Shown here: positions 52,048 to 60,808 of the stretch, piece by piece
Layout of the letters: every line of letters begins with the position of its first letter
How positions within the stretch are numbered: position 1 is the stretch's first letter
DNA from: Bacteroidales bacterium
Lineage (GTDB): Bacteria; Bacteroidota; Bacteroidia; Bacteroidales; P3
Assembly (NCBI GenBank): GCA_017522105.1
Contig: JAFXAA010000008.1
Location: forward strand, 1 to 64,000
Direction: 5' to 3'
Length of the DNA: 64,000 nt
The notes under the pieces: model-generated
Databases searched by the model: none
What the model was told of the DNA's origin: nothing
What the model saw: only the letters and a program-made list of their open reading frames with translations
Made by a program: the position numbers and the translations under genes

Positions 52048-52055
52048 TATCTTTG
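52048..52055 (+). promoter_or_regulatory. -7 box of the 52075 gene
   Basis: TATCTTTG followed by CA, 20 bases before the start codon and 32 bases after the palindromic element. Confidence 0.65.
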
Positions 52056-52074
52056 CATTTCAAAACCTTTTGTT

Positions 52075-53397
52075 ATGAAAAAGATATTGTTATTGGCGTT
52101 TTTGTTGATGCATTGTTTGACAGCCGCCGCGGCAAACGATGGCGACACTATTTATGGAAGGTATCGTTATTATTACTACCCTTATGCTTTCGAGGATTTC
52201 CGAAATGGCATGCCTGTAATTGATGGAGTTCAGTATAATATTGGCCGATACCATACGGAATATGTGTTCGATGCCAGTGATTCAATGTATTTTAACACGT
52301 CTGTATGTCAACCCAAATATATTTATAGCAAAGAGTTTGCTTGCATGAGGCATAGTGACGATACGTTGCATATCATTGGAATATCGTTTATTGAGGATTC
52401 TATTTATTGGAGAGGCTGGTCTGCCGATGAACCTTTTTTGCCCGAGAACCGTTTGTATACGGTAACATTGTTTGACTCGAATATGAATGAGCTGCGTACT
52501 GCTTCATCGTTAGCCGACGATCTTCTGCGTGGTCCAATGTGGCTTTTGCACGAAAGGTCTACTATTATTGGCAGGTTTAGGGAAATATACTTCAATGATA
52601 CCATTGATATCGCAGGGACATTTTATATGAGTATGAAGATGTTTCATAAGGATACGATGTGCTATTCCAGCACAGAGGTGATGAGTGAAACGCATCATTG
52701 GCACGGTGCTTATCCGACAGATCCCTATTATTACCATATCCCATACGAACACCGCAAATACAGGACTTCGTTGGGCGACAGCTGGCACGACGAGCCGTGC
52801 GGATATGGGCATACTACATTGATATATCCGATATTGGAGTTTGGCGAAGACAGTTGTGTCGCCCCCGAGGTACGGTATCAGCCTGCGGGTTTGGCATCAT
52901 CGGCGACAGCGGCTATTGTGTATTGGCAGCAAGATGATAACCATGATTTTTATGAAATAAGTTACGGGCCTGAGGGTACACCTCCGGGGGAGGGTACGGT
53001 GGCGACCACTTCGTTGACTCACTATCTCATCCAAAACCTTGACCGCAACACGCGCTATGATGTCTATGTACGTGCACGGTGTGATTTTGCACAGACACAG
53101 TGGAGTCCGTGGAGCGACACGCTGCATATCCATCTGGCTACCTATGGCATTGACGATGTTGAGACTGTCTCATGGAGCGTGACGCCGAACCCGGCGCGGG
53201 GCACGGCGACGGTGCGCTGCGAGGCGGGGGTGCAGGGTGTGGAGGTGGTCTCGGCCACAGGCGCCACGGTGCTGAGCCTCGACGGCGGCGGGGCGCAGGC
53301 CTGCGTGCTGGACCTCGCGGACCTGGCCAAGGGCATTTACATAGTGCGCATCACCACGCCGCAGGGCACCGCCGCGCAGAAGCTGGCGGTGGAGTGA
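52075..53397 (+). CDS. T9SS-secreted protein with fibronectin type III domain
   Basis: The ATG at 52075 gives 440 residues with a clear signal peptide (MKKILLLAFLLMHCLTAAAA); a longer frame begins at 52045 inside the promoter. A Tyr- and Asp-rich N-terminal region of unknown function (to about 270) is followed by a fibronectin type III-like domain (about 275-360, VRYQPAGLASSATAAIVYW, NTRYDVYVRARCD). The last 75 residues are a T9SS type A sorting domain (WSVTPNPARGTATVRC, GIYIVRITTPQGTAAQKLAV). The first 1.1 kb is AT-richer than usual for this genome, while the sorting-domain DNA is extremely GC-rich. This suggests the tail was joined or evolved separately. Confidence 0.88.
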   Translation: MKKILLLAFLLMHCLTAAAANDGDTIYGRYRYYYYPYAFEDFRNGMPVIDGVQYNIGRYHTEYVFDASDSMYFNTSVCQPKYIYSKEFACMRHSDDTLHIIGISFIEDSIYWRGWSADEPFLPENRLYTVTLFDSNMNELRTASSLADDLLRGPMWLLHERSTIIGRFREIYFNDTIDIAGTFYMSMKMFHKDTMCYSSTEVMSETHHWHGAYPTDPYYYHIPYEHRKYRTSLGDSWHDEPCGYGHTTLIYPILEFGEDSCVAPEVRYQPAGLASSATAAIVYWQQDDNHDFYEISYGPEGTPPGEGTVATTSLTHYLIQNLDRNTRYDVYVRARCDFAQTQWSPWSDTLHIHLATYGIDDVETVSWSVTPNPARGTATVRCEAGVQGVEVVSATGATVLSLDGGGAQACVLDLADLAKGIYIVRITTPQGTAAQKLAVE

Positions 53398-53406
53398 AAA
53401 AAATAT

Positions 53407-53437
53407 TTTGCAGATACGGGAAAAAAGTGTATCTTTG
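53407..53437 (+). promoter_or_regulatory. Promoter of kdd
   Basis: -33 TTTG at 53407-53410, a 19-bp spacer and -7 TATCTTTG at 53430-53437, a perfect match. The start codon is 66 bases further on. Confidence 0.87.
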
Positions 53438-53503
53438 TAGTCTTCAATTCCGTCAAGGAAGGGTAAAAATAATTAATAACCAAAAAGATAAACAACAAGT
53501 ATT

Positions 53504-54577
53504 ATGCAGAAAAAAGGCAACAAGTACGGTACCCACCGCGTCATCGAGCCCAAAGGTGTGCTGCCCCAGCCCGCCAACAAGCTTGACAACAACATGGACG
53601 AAATCTACGACAACGAGATCCTCATCGACGTCCAGACCCTGAACATCGACTCCGCCAGCTTCACGGACATTCACAACTACGCCAAGCAGCAGGCCGGCGA
53701 AGGCGCCAGCCAGGAGAAGATCATGGAAGAGGTGAAGAAGGAGATGCTCCTCAACGTGGAACTCCAGGGCAAGCACCGCAACCGTCGCACCGGCTCGGGC
53801 GGCATGCTCCTCGGCAAGGTGGAGAAGATCGGCGACGCCCTGAAGGGCAAGATTGACCTCAAGGAGGGCGACCGCATCGCCACCCTCGTCAGCCTCTCAC
53901 TGACCCCCCTGCGCATCGACGAGATCCTGGAGATCCGTCCCGATGTGGACCAGGTGGACATCAAGGGTAAGGCCATCCTCTTCGAGAGCGGCATCTATGC
54001 CAAGATCCCGACCGACATGCCCGAGAAACTCGCCCTGAGCGCCCTCGATGTGGCCGGCGCCCCCGCCCAGACCGCCAAGCTGTGCCAGTACGGCCAGACC
54101 GTCGTCATCCTCGGTGCCGGCGGCAAGAGCGGCATGCTCTGCGCCTACGAGGCCAAGAAGCGCGTCGGCGTCACCGGCTGCGTCATCGGCATCGCCAACA
54201 GCCCCAAGAGCACCCAGCGCATCAAGGACCTCGGCTTCTGCGACATCGTGGAGTCTGCCGCCGGCATGACCCCCGTTCAGGTCTATGAGCTCATCGAGCG
54301 CCTCACCAACGGCAAGATGGCCGACGTCACCATCAACTGCGTCAATGTTCCCGACCAGGAGATGACCGCTGTGCTCTGCACCAAGGACGACGGTATCGTC
54401 TACTTCTTCAGCATGGCTACCAGCTTCACCAAGGCCAGCCTCGGTGCCGAGGGCATCGGTGCCGACGTGAACATGATTATGGGCAATGGCTACACCAAAG
54501 GCCACGCCGAGTTCACCCTGCAGGAGCTCCGCGAGTGCCCGAAGCTGCGCAAGATCTTCGAGGAGCTGTATGCCTAA
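53504..54577 (+). CDS. kdd: L-erythro-3,5-diaminohexanoate dehydrogenase
   Basis: A 357-residue NAD-dependent enzyme of the lysine fermentation pathway; it deaminates 3,5-diaminohexanoate to 5-amino-3-oxohexanoate. Recognised by the start KYGTHRVIEPKGVLPQPANK, by NVELQGKHRNRRTGSGGMLL and by the Rossmann motif VVILGAGGKSGMLCAYEAKK, with DVTINCVNVPDQEM downstream. The other fermentation genes (kamA, kamDE, kce, kal) are not adjacent. It stands alone between a perfect promoter and two terminators. Confidence 0.9.
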   Translation: MQKKGNKYGTHRVIEPKGVLPQPANKLDNNMDEIYDNEILIDVQTLNIDSASFTDIHNYAKQQAGEGASQEKIMEEVKKEMLLNVELQGKHRNRRTGSGGMLLGKVEKIGDALKGKIDLKEGDRIATLVSLSLTPLRIDEILEIRPDVDQVDIKGKAILFESGIYAKIPTDMPEKLALSALDVAGAPAQTAKLCQYGQTVVILGAGGKSGMLCAYEAKKRVGVTGCVIGIANSPKSTQRIKDLGFCDIVESAAGMTPVQVYELIERLTNGKMADVTINCVNVPDQEMTAVLCTKDDGIVYFFSMATSFTKASLGAEGIGADVNMIMGNGYTKGHAEFTLQELRECPKLRKIFEELYA

Positions 54578-54601
54578 CCTCGGAATGCGATAGACTCTAT
54601 A

Positions 54602-54638
54602 TACCGGGGGTGCTTCATCAGAGCGCCCCCGGTTTTTT
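54602..54638 (+). terminator. Rho-independent terminator of kdd
   Basis: ACCGGGGGTGC and GCGCCCCCGGT form an 11-bp near-perfect stem around a short loop and are followed by a T run. Confidence 0.9.
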
Positions 54639-54646
54639 GTATATAA

Positions 54647-54682
54647 AGAAAGCCCCCCGTCGCGTTGACGGGGGGCTTTCTG
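54647..54682. terminator. Bidirectional terminator between kdd and the exbD operon
   Basis: AAAGCCCCCCGTC and GACGGGGGGCTTT form a 13-bp stem with A-rich and T-rich flanks, so it can stop transcripts from both sides. It lies just past the end of the convergent exbD gene. Confidence 0.88.
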
Positions 54683-54700
54683 TTAGGTTCAGCGTTGCCC

Positions 54701-55177
54701 TTAGTTACTCTTGCGTGTGCCTTTGCTGGCGTTGTAGAATATCTTGAGGGCACCGGCCTGGCGCAGCTCCTGCTTGATGTCCGAAATCATGCCCATGCGC
54801 ACCTGCTTGTCGGCTTTGATGGCGGTGGTGATGAACGGACGGTCGGCTTCGGGGCGTGCAGAGCGCTCCAGCTCGCAGAAGGTGATGATGTCGGAGACCT
54901 CCGATATCTGGTCGTTGAGCTGTATACGGGGTTCTGTACCGTATTTGCGCTGCTGGTCGGCCAGGGGCACACCCACATTGATGTAGCTGACGAGGCTCTT
55001 CTTCTCAAGCTTGGAGACTTCGCTGCCTTGCGGCGGGATTATTTTCACGTAGAGCGAACTCTCGCGCATGGTGGTGATGACCATGAAGAAGAACAGCAGC
55101 ATGAAGATAATGTCACTCATGGAGCCCATGTTGAGCTCAGGTGTAGACTTTGCTTTCTTTCCTGTAAAACGTGCCAT
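54701..55177 (-). CDS. ExbD/TolR-type biopolymer transport protein (second copy)
   Basis: A 158-residue protein with the ExbD pattern: short basic cytoplasmic start, one transmembrane helix with the essential Asp (TPELNMGSMSDIIFMLLFFF), then a periplasmic domain (about 45-158). With ExbB it converts proton motive force to energise TonB or a related system. It starts at the last base of the preceding exbD stop (TAATG type overlap). Confidence 0.92.
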   Translation of the reverse strand: MARFTGKKAKSTPELNMGSMSDIIFMLLFFFMVITTMRESSLYVKIIPPQGSEVSKLEKKSLVSYINVGVPLADQQRKYGTEPRIQLNDQISEVSDIITFCELERSARPEADRPFITTAIKADKQVRMGMISDIKQELRQAGALKIFYNASKGTRKSN

Positions 55178-55746
55178 TATTTTCCTCCTATCTTTGTGGG
55201 CTCTGCCTCAGAGATGGCCACGGGGATGGCCTGCTCTATGGCTTCGCGCTGTTGTTCGGTGATGTCGGCAAACTTCTTGCCGAAATGAGCTGTCGATAGG
55301 TCGTCGCGCATCTCTTTGATGGCTGCAGTCAACTCGTTCTGCACCTGAAGGTACATGTCGTAGGACGTGCCGCGGTCGTTGCGCAGCGAGATGACGCCTT
55401 TGGAGACGTCCACCGTTCCCAGCAGGGGGATCTCGGTGGCCACCTTTTCAGGCAGGTTGGGGAGGTTGTTGGGGTTGCCGAGGAATTCCTTGGCACGGTC
55501 CTTCAAGTCCTCAATGCGGCCATACTCGTTGTTGTAGAGCAACCGGTCGTCTTTGTTGACCAGCACTACGAAGATATTGCGCTCACGAACATCGGGAGCT
55601 TCCGCATCCTCCGGCAGGGGAGGGGGAAGCTTACGGGCTATACCCATATCTGTGTTGATGTTGGAGACCATCAGGAAGAAGGCCAGCAACAGGAACGAGA
55701 TATCGGACATTGAGCCAGTGTTGAGTCCGGGAGTCTTTCTTGCCAT
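55177..55746 (-). CDS. ExbD/TolR-type biopolymer transport protein (first copy)
   Basis: A 189-residue protein with the same layout: TPGLNTGSMSDISFLLLAFF contains the membrane Asp, followed by a longer periplasmic part (VRERNIFVVLVNKDDRLLYN, and a Glu/Ala-rich tail). Pairs of ExbD copies behind one ExbB are common in Bacteroidota. It starts six bases after the stop of the upstream membrane gene. Confidence 0.92.
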   Translation of the reverse strand: MARKTPGLNTGSMSDISFLLLAFFLMVSNINTDMGIARKLPPPLPEDAEAPDVRERNIFVVLVNKDDRLLYNNEYGRIEDLKDRAKEFLGNPNNLPNLPEKVATEIPLLGTVDVSKGVISLRNDRGTSYDMYLQVQNELTAAIKEMRDDLSTAHFGKKFADITEQQREAIEQAIPVAISEAEPTKIGGK

Positions 55747-55752
55747 AGTGTG

Positions 55753-56223
55753 TTACTTTTTAAAAGATTTGGCAATGGCGGTGTAGATGATGGCTACGGC
55801 GGCTGCAATGACCAGGATGTACACCATGTAGCAGGCGGCTCCAATGAGTTTGGAGGTGCCTTCAGAGATGTCGAATTTCTCCATGACGGCGGGGCTTACG
55901 TCGGTGCCGCTGGAAAGGACGTAGCTCAGCACGCAGACCACCACAACGGCGGCGACGATGCCGAGGAATTTCTTCCAGTAGCCCTTGTCCTCGCTGAATT
56001 TCTTGCCCAGGCCGGCGCACACAAACACCAAAATGGCGATGATGGAGACGGCAATAAGGCAAAGGAGGATATAGAAGGTGGCGTCGAAGAGGCCGTTGGC
56101 CTGCACGGCCGAGAGCTCTTTGACATCACCGTTCTGCATGGCGAAGATGATGCTCAGCACGGTGCAGATGCCCGCGATGATCAATCCCGCCCAGGTGATG
56201 AGTTTTCTTGTTGATTCTTTCAT
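55753..56223 (-). CDS. Three- or four-helix membrane protein of the exb operon
   Basis: A 156-residue protein with hydrophobic helices near residues 8-28 (LITWAGLIIAGICTVLSIIF), 48-72, 86-104 and 128-150. No enzymatic motif is visible. Its place between exbB and the exbD genes is conserved in Bacteroidota, so it is likely an accessory part of the energising complex. The family has no firm functional name that I know. Confidence 0.8.
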   Translation of the reverse strand: MKESTRKLITWAGLIIAGICTVLSIIFAMQNGDVKELSAVQANGLFDATFYILLCLIAVSIIAILVFVCAGLGKKFSEDKGYWKKFLGIVAAVVVVCVLSYVLSSGTDVSPAVMEKFDISEGTSKLIGAACYMVYILVIAAAVAIIYTAIAKSFKK

Positions 56224-56281
56224 AATGGTTGTTCTTTTTTAGGTTTAGTACTTATTATTTACCGTCCAAAAGAGTAGACCA

Positions 56282-57112
56282 TTATTTGTGGTACTTCACG
56301 AGGATATCCATGAAGCTGATGCTGCCGTCTTCCATCTGGTCGACGAGGCTCTCGATTTTGGTGAGGATGTAGTTGTAGAATATCTGAAGGATGATAGCGG
56401 TGATGAGACCGAAGATGGTCGTCAACAGAGCAACCTTCATACCACCAGCCACGACGGTCGGGCTGATATCACCGGCGGTCTCGATGTCATCGAAGGCCTG
56501 GACCATACCGACGACGGTGCCGAGGAAACCGAAGGAAGGAGCAAGGGCGATGAACAGACCGATCCAGGTCATGTTGTTCTCGAGGCGGGCCATCTGCACG
56601 CCACCATAGCTGGTGACGGCTTTCTCGACGTTGTCAAGACCCTGGTCGATACGGTCGAGACCCTGCACGAAGATGCTGGCCACAGGGCCGCGGGTGTTGG
56701 CGCAAAGCTCACGGGCACCTTTCCAGTCGCCCTTCTTGGCGTTCTCCTCAATGCCGTCGAGGAGCTTCTTGACGTTGGTGGTGGCCATGTTCAGGTAGAG
56801 GATACGCTCGATGATGAGAGCCATACCGAAGATAAGGCAGAGGAGCACGGGGGTCATCCAGCCGGCACCACCCTGAATGTACTTCTCTTTCAGCATCTGG
56901 TGGAACGACTTGGTGTCGTCGGCAGGAGCGGCGGCAACGGTCTCTTCCTCGGCAGCGGGTTCGGCTACGGCGGCGTCAGCAGCGGGAGCCTCTTCGTTGG
57001 CGGCTACTTGTTCTGTTCCTTCAGCGGGGGTGGCATCCTGGGCCATCACATTGTTGAAGTTGGCAAATGTCAACAGTCCTACTATTGACATCAAGGCAAA
57101 TACTTTTTTCAT
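56282..57112 (-). CDS. exbB: MotA/TolQ/ExbB proton channel protein
   Basis: A 276-residue protein. A cleavable signal peptide (MKKVFALMSIVGLLTFANFN) and an Ala/Glu-rich periplasmic linker (about 26-68, AAEEETVAAAPADD) come before the three-helix ExbB core. Core motifs are GGAGWMTPVLLCLIFGMALI, then RLENNMTWIGLFIALAPSFG with FLGTVVGMVQAFDDI, and ALLTTIFGLITAIILQIFYN. It forms the proton channel with ExbD. The long N-terminal linker is a feature of Bacteroidota ExbB proteins. A -7 box lies at 57183-57176. Confidence 0.93.
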   Translation of the reverse strand: MKKVFALMSIVGLLTFANFNNVMAQDATPAEGTEQVAANEEAPAADAAVAEPAAEEETVAAAPADDTKSFHQMLKEKYIQGGAGWMTPVLLCLIFGMALIIERILYLNMATTNVKKLLDGIEENAKKGDWKGARELCANTRGPVASIFVQGLDRIDQGLDNVEKAVTSYGGVQMARLENNMTWIGLFIALAPSFGFLGTVVGMVQAFDDIETAGDISPTVVAGGMKVALLTTIFGLITAIILQIFYNYILTKIESLVDQMEDGSISFMDILVKYHK

Positions 57113-57175
57113 GATGTTGTTAGTGTGTTGATTATTAATTTAATGTTATTACTCTTCTATTATTGTTTCAGACTG

Positions 57176-57183
57176 CAAATATA
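57176..57183 (-). promoter_or_regulatory. -7 box of the exbB operon
   Basis: On the minus strand TATATTTG followed by CA, with a TTTG complement (57207-57204) 20 bp upstream as -33. The start codon is about 60 bases downstream. Confidence 0.75.
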
Positions 57184-57211
57184 CACATTTTTTCTAATAC
57201 GGCCAAAAAAA

Positions 57212-58195
57212 TCATTTTTTTCTGCCGTTTAGTGTGTCCATAAGCTCCCGGAATGGGGTCTTGAGTGTCTCGTCGGCGTGGATGTCATCAAGGCTTTTTT
57301 TCGCCAGGGCAAACTCGTCGGCTATGCTTCTCTCCACTTTTTCACGTAGGCCGATGGTGTTGTATATCTCCATCACACGGCGCACCTTTTCTTCTTCGTC
57401 CATGTTGTCTTTGGAGGAGAATAGTTGTGAGAGCTCTTTTTGCTGGCCCTGTGACGACACTGTCAGGGCGAGGAGGGGCAGGTAGGACTTCTTGTTGTCG
57501 CGGATGTCCTGGCCTGTTTTCTTGCCGAATACGGCACTGTCGCCATAGCCGTCGAGGAGGTCGTCCTGCAGCTGGAATGCAAGGCCGAGGTGTATTCCGA
57601 AGGCATATAGCTTTTCAACTTCTTTTTCCGGCGCTCCGGCATACAGGGCTCCTGTCTTGAGGGCTCCGGCAAGCAATACGGCGGTTTTCTGGCGTATCAT
57701 CTCCATATATTCTGCAATGGAGACTGTCTCCAGCGCCATGGTCTCGAAGTTCATGTCTTTCTGTTGCCCTTCGCAGACCTCTATGGCGGTTTCATTGAAG
57801 CATTGCAGTATCTCTTGCAGGCGTGGTGATGGCTGTCGCAGGAAGTAGCGCCACGCCAGCGCAAACATGGTGTCGCCACTCAGTATTGCGGCGTTGTCGC
57901 CCCACTTGGTGTATACGGTGGGTTGGCCGCGCCGCAAGGGTGAGCGATCCATTAGGTCGTCGTGAAGCAACGTGAAGTTGTGGAATGTCTCTATGCCGAG
58001 GGCTGCATCCTTCACGGCCTCGATGTCGCCGCCAAACAGGGCGTTGGCGGCCAGCAGCAGGGTGGGGCGTATGCGTTTGCCACCAAGGCGCAGTGTGTAG
58101 TCTATGGGGTCATAGAGCTCGTGTGGCTCGGCGATGAATTGTTCGTTGGCGAAGATGTCCTCAACTTCCTTTAGATAGTGTTTCAGGTCGTTCAT
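57212..58195 (-). CDS. Polyprenyl (geranylgeranyl/octaprenyl-type) synthetase
   Basis: A 327-residue trans-prenyltransferase. The first Asp-rich motif is TLLHDDLMDRSPLRRGQPT and the second is LAFQLQDDLLDGYGD, with GGKRIRPTLLLAANAL near the start and KKTGQDIRDNKKSYL. It condenses isopentenyl diphosphate with an allylic diphosphate; chain length cannot be told reliably, although a farnesyl or geranylgeranyl product is likely. It lies downstream of the TPR gene by 12 bases, in the same direction. Confidence 0.92.
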   Translation of the reverse strand: MNDLKHYLKEVEDIFANEQFIAEPHELYDPIDYTLRLGGKRIRPTLLLAANALFGGDIEAVKDAALGIETFHNFTLLHDDLMDRSPLRRGQPTVYTKWGDNAAILSGDTMFALAWRYFLRQPSPRLQEILQCFNETAIEVCEGQQKDMNFETMALETVSIAEYMEMIRQKTAVLLAGALKTGALYAGAPEKEVEKLYAFGIHLGLAFQLQDDLLDGYGDSAVFGKKTGQDIRDNKKSYLPLLALTVSSQGQQKELSQLFSSKDNMDEEEKVRRVMEIYNTIGLREKVERSIADEFALAKKSLDDIHADETLKTPFRELMDTLNGRKK

Positions 58196-58207
58196 ACAAT
58201 GAATGTG

Positions 58208-59314
58208 TTAGTATGTTATCCCGTTTTTCGTACACCACGCTTGCGCCTGAACGTTGCCCAGCTTGGCGGCGCGGCGGTAGTTGTTGCGTTCTTTTGTCGG
58301 CTGCTTCTGCCTCCCGTATAGTTCAGCTATGCGGCAGTAGGTCTCTGAGTCGTTCTTGTCAATCTCCACGGCTTTCTGATAGTTGCGTATGGCTTTGCCA
58401 AAGTCTCCCATTTCGGCATACGTGCGCCCTGTCAGCCTGTAGCCTTCTGTCATGCGTGGCGCGAAGTGGATGGCTTTGCGGTATTGCTCTATGGCGTTGC
58501 TGTATTCTGCCCTGGCGAAATAAATGTCCCCCATGCGGTTGTAGGCGTTGATGTAGCATGAATCGAGGCCTATCACGGCTTTCAGGCACTCGATGGCTTT
58601 GTTGTTGTCGCCTTTGAGCATGTATGCCCATCCGAGACAGTAGTATAGTTTCACAGAGGTCCGGTTTTCCTTGAGACCTTTGCGCAGGGTGTTTATGGCA
58701 TTGTCGTAGCTGTTGTGGTAGCAGTATATTGAGCCTATATTGAAGTGTGCGTCAACATTGTTGGGGTCGTGTTTGAGGGCTTCGCGGAATGCGTTGAGGG
58801 CTTCAATGTCGTTGCCTTTGTGGAAGAGTATCACCCCGGTGACGTTATGCGCGCGTGCTGACTTTGGGGCGGCTTTGGTGGCTTTGTGGGCCCAAGCTAG
58901 GGCGTTGGTGTAGTTCTTGTCTTCGCAGTAAACCAATGCCAAGGTGCCCATGGCCGAGGCCAGCGTCTCGGCATCGTCATCCCCGGCAGCTTCAATGGCT
59001 CTCTCGGCGGAGCGCTTGGCTTCGGCCCAGTCTTTCAGTTCGGCGTGGCATTCGGCCAGGTGCGCCATTGCCACAGCTCCGCTGTCGGCCTGTATAAGCC
59101 ATTGGCGAGCCTCGGTGTAGTGCTCTTTCTTCATCAGCAGTATGCCGAGCCTTAATCGTGCTGCGGCACTGGTGTCGGTAGCCTTGCGGTAGTAGCTTTC
59201 TGCCAGGTCGCCAAGGTTTTTGGCTTCTGCGGCAAGGCCTTTTTCAAGCATTCCTTGCCCCATGGCAGCATGGGCAACGCCGAGAATCATGAGCAATATG
59301 GCAATCCTTTTCAT
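58208..59314 (-). CDS. Exported tetratricopeptide-repeat protein
   Basis: A 368-residue protein with signal peptide (MKRIAILLMILGVAHAAMGQ) and roughly eight to nine TPR units, for example AHFNIGSIYCYHNSYDNAIN, LYYCLGWAYMLKGDNNKAIE and YRLTGRTYAEMGDFGKAIRN. The end RNNYRRAAKLGNVQAQAWC is Sel1-like. It should act as a protein-protein scaffold in the periplasm; the partner is unknown. It is divergent from murL, with 75 bases between the two starts. Confidence 0.85.
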   Translation of the reverse strand: MKRIAILLMILGVAHAAMGQGMLEKGLAAEAKNLGDLAESYYRKATDTSAAARLRLGILLMKKEHYTEARQWLIQADSGAVAMAHLAECHAELKDWAEAKRSAERAIEAAGDDDAETLASAMGTLALVYCEDKNYTNALAWAHKATKAAPKSARAHNVTGVILFHKGNDIEALNAFREALKHDPNNVDAHFNIGSIYCYHNSYDNAINTLRKGLKENRTSVKLYYCLGWAYMLKGDNNKAIECLKAVIGLDSCYINAYNRMGDIYFARAEYSNAIEQYRKAIHFAPRMTEGYRLTGRTYAEMGDFGKAIRNYQKAVEIDKNDSETYCRIAELYGRQKQPTKERNNYRRAAKLGNVQAQAWCTKNGITY

Positions 59315-59389
59315 CGCTTCAATTAACGCGGCAGCCTTTTTTTTATTGTGCAGATGTAATATTTGGTTTCTTTTGCCGTTAAATTACAC

Positions 59390-60808
59390 ATGCACAACAA
59401 TGATAAGTTTCAGTCGCTGCGGCGGCAGTACCCTTCGTTCGAGTATGTGGCCTACCATCACGAGGAGACTCCTGAGGGGTTGCGCCTGTGGTTCGACTTC
59501 CGCATGGGCGACATAGAGTTCCACCCTACAGCCCTTGTGGAACGCCGACCGTTCCTCGACTTCAATGCCGCCATCGACGACATCGTCTTCAATATCGGTA
59601 TGGTAGAACTGGTGAGCTACTGGAAGTGTGCCTGTCCGCCTACCGTCAAAGTGCTTTGCGGCAGCCTCTCCGACAGTCAAATAGCCTTCTGGCGCAAGCT
59701 CTACTGGCACGGCCTCGGCGAGTTCTTCTATACGAATGGCATAGATGCGTCCTTCGATGATTTTATGCACCTAAACGGCTACAAGACGGCAGGAGAACAG
59801 CATCAAATACTACCCACTACCCACTATCCACTATCCACTCACTACCTTGTCCCTATCGGCGGCGGCAAGGACAGCGTGGTCACCCTTGAACTGCTGCGCA
59901 GGGCGGGCAGGTCGGTGCGGCCGCTAATCATGAACCCGCGCGGCGCCACCGTGGAGTGTGCCAGGGTGGCAGGTTTCCCGGTGGAGGAGGTCCTTGTCAT
60001 CCGCCGCACCATCGACCCTGTGCTGCTTGACCTTAACAAGCAGGGGTACCTCAACGGTCACACGCCATTCAGCGCCATGTTGGCTTTCTACACCCATCTG
60101 GCCTCCGTCCTCAGCGGTATCCCCAATGTGGCTCTCAGCAACGAGAGCTCCGCCAACGAGAGCACCGTCCTCGGCACCAGCGTAAACCATCAGTACAGCA
60201 AGAGCCTCGAGTTTGAGGACGACTTCCGGAATTATTGCATTAATGCAGCAACGTGTAAATGTGTTAGTGCTGACGCGCCAGCCACTGACGCAATAACGCA
60301 TTCACGCAATAACGCATTCAACTACTTCTCTTTCCTGCGCCCGCTTACCGAGTTGCAGATAGCCATGCTCTTCAGCCGCTTCACGGCCTACCACGATGTG
60401 TTCCGCTCCTGCAATGTCGGCAGCAAGCAGGACATCTGGTGTGGCCATTGCGCCAAGTGCCTCTTCGCCTACATCATCCTCTCGCCGTTCATCGCCCCCG
60501 AGCGCCTCAACGCCATCTTCGGCAAGTCTATGCTCGACGATATGTCGTTGCGTACTGAATTCCTGCAGCTCACAGGCCATGCCGAGACAAAGCCTTTCGA
60601 GTGTGTCGGTACCGTCAGCGAGGTCAATGCCGCGCTGTCTATGGCGATAGAACGCTGGTATCCAGTCTCTCGCCCGGCATTGTTGAATGGCTATGATGTC
60701 AGTGCCATACCTCCTGCCGACACGCTCCATTCCGTCGCCGCTATAGGCAACCTCACAGCCGAAGAGCGTCAAATACTACAAGCAGCATGTACAGAGAAGA
60801 CCAACTGA
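59390..60808 (+). CDS. murL: MurL-type UDP-MurNAc-L-Ala-L-Glu epimerase
   Basis: The ATG at 59390 gives 472 residues (a longer frame starts at 59363). Landmarks are the N-terminal ARRLxF-type region (IEFHPTALVERRPFLDFNAA), the pyrophosphatase-like loop VPIGGGKDSVVTLELLRRAG, GIPNVALSNESSANESTVLG, and a CxxC cluster in WCGHCAKCLFAYIILSP. MurL inverts the terminal L-Glu of UDP-MurNAc-L-Ala-L-Glu to D-Glu using ATP, which replaces glutamate racemase (described in Xanthomonas oryzae). It overlaps murD2 by 22 bases, the typical partner. Heptamer and octamer tracts lie inside the gene (59809 and 60288). Confidence 0.85.
   Translation: MHNNDKFQSLRRQYPSFEYVAYHHEETPEGLRLWFDFRMGDIEFHPTALVERRPFLDFNAAIDDIVFNIGMVELVSYWKCACPPTVKVLCGSLSDSQIAFWRKLYWHGLGEFFYTNGIDASFDDFMHLNGYKTAGEQHQILPTTHYPLSTHYLVPIGGGKDSVVTLELLRRAGRSVRPLIMNPRGATVECARVAGFPVEEVLVIRRTIDPVLLDLNKQGYLNGHTPFSAMLAFYTHLASVLSGIPNVALSNESSANESTVLGTSVNHQYSKSLEFEDDFRNYCINAATCKCVSADAPATDAITHSRNNAFNYFSFLRPLTELQIAMLFSRFTAYHDVFRSCNVGSKQDIWCGHCAKCLFAYIILSPFIAPERLNAIFGKSMLDDMSLRTEFLQLTGHAETKPFECVGTVSEVNAALSMAIERWYPVSRPALLNGYDVSAIPPADTLHSVAAIGNLTAEERQILQAACTEKTN
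59809..59843. repeat. In-frame heptamer tract in murL
   Basis: Five units: ACTACCC, ACTACCC, ACTATCC, ACTATCC, ACTCACT, encoding LPTTHYPLSTHY just before the GGGKDS loop. ACTATCC is the same unit as in the array at the window start. Confidence 0.92.
60288..60319. repeat. Octamer tract in murL
   Basis: Four 8-bp units, ACGCAATA, ACGCATTC, ACGCAATA, ACGCATTC, preceded by a degenerate stretch with similar words (about 60232-60287). The frame stays open (DAITHSRNNAFNYF) and the family-typical FSFLRPLTELQ follows. Confidence 0.85.
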
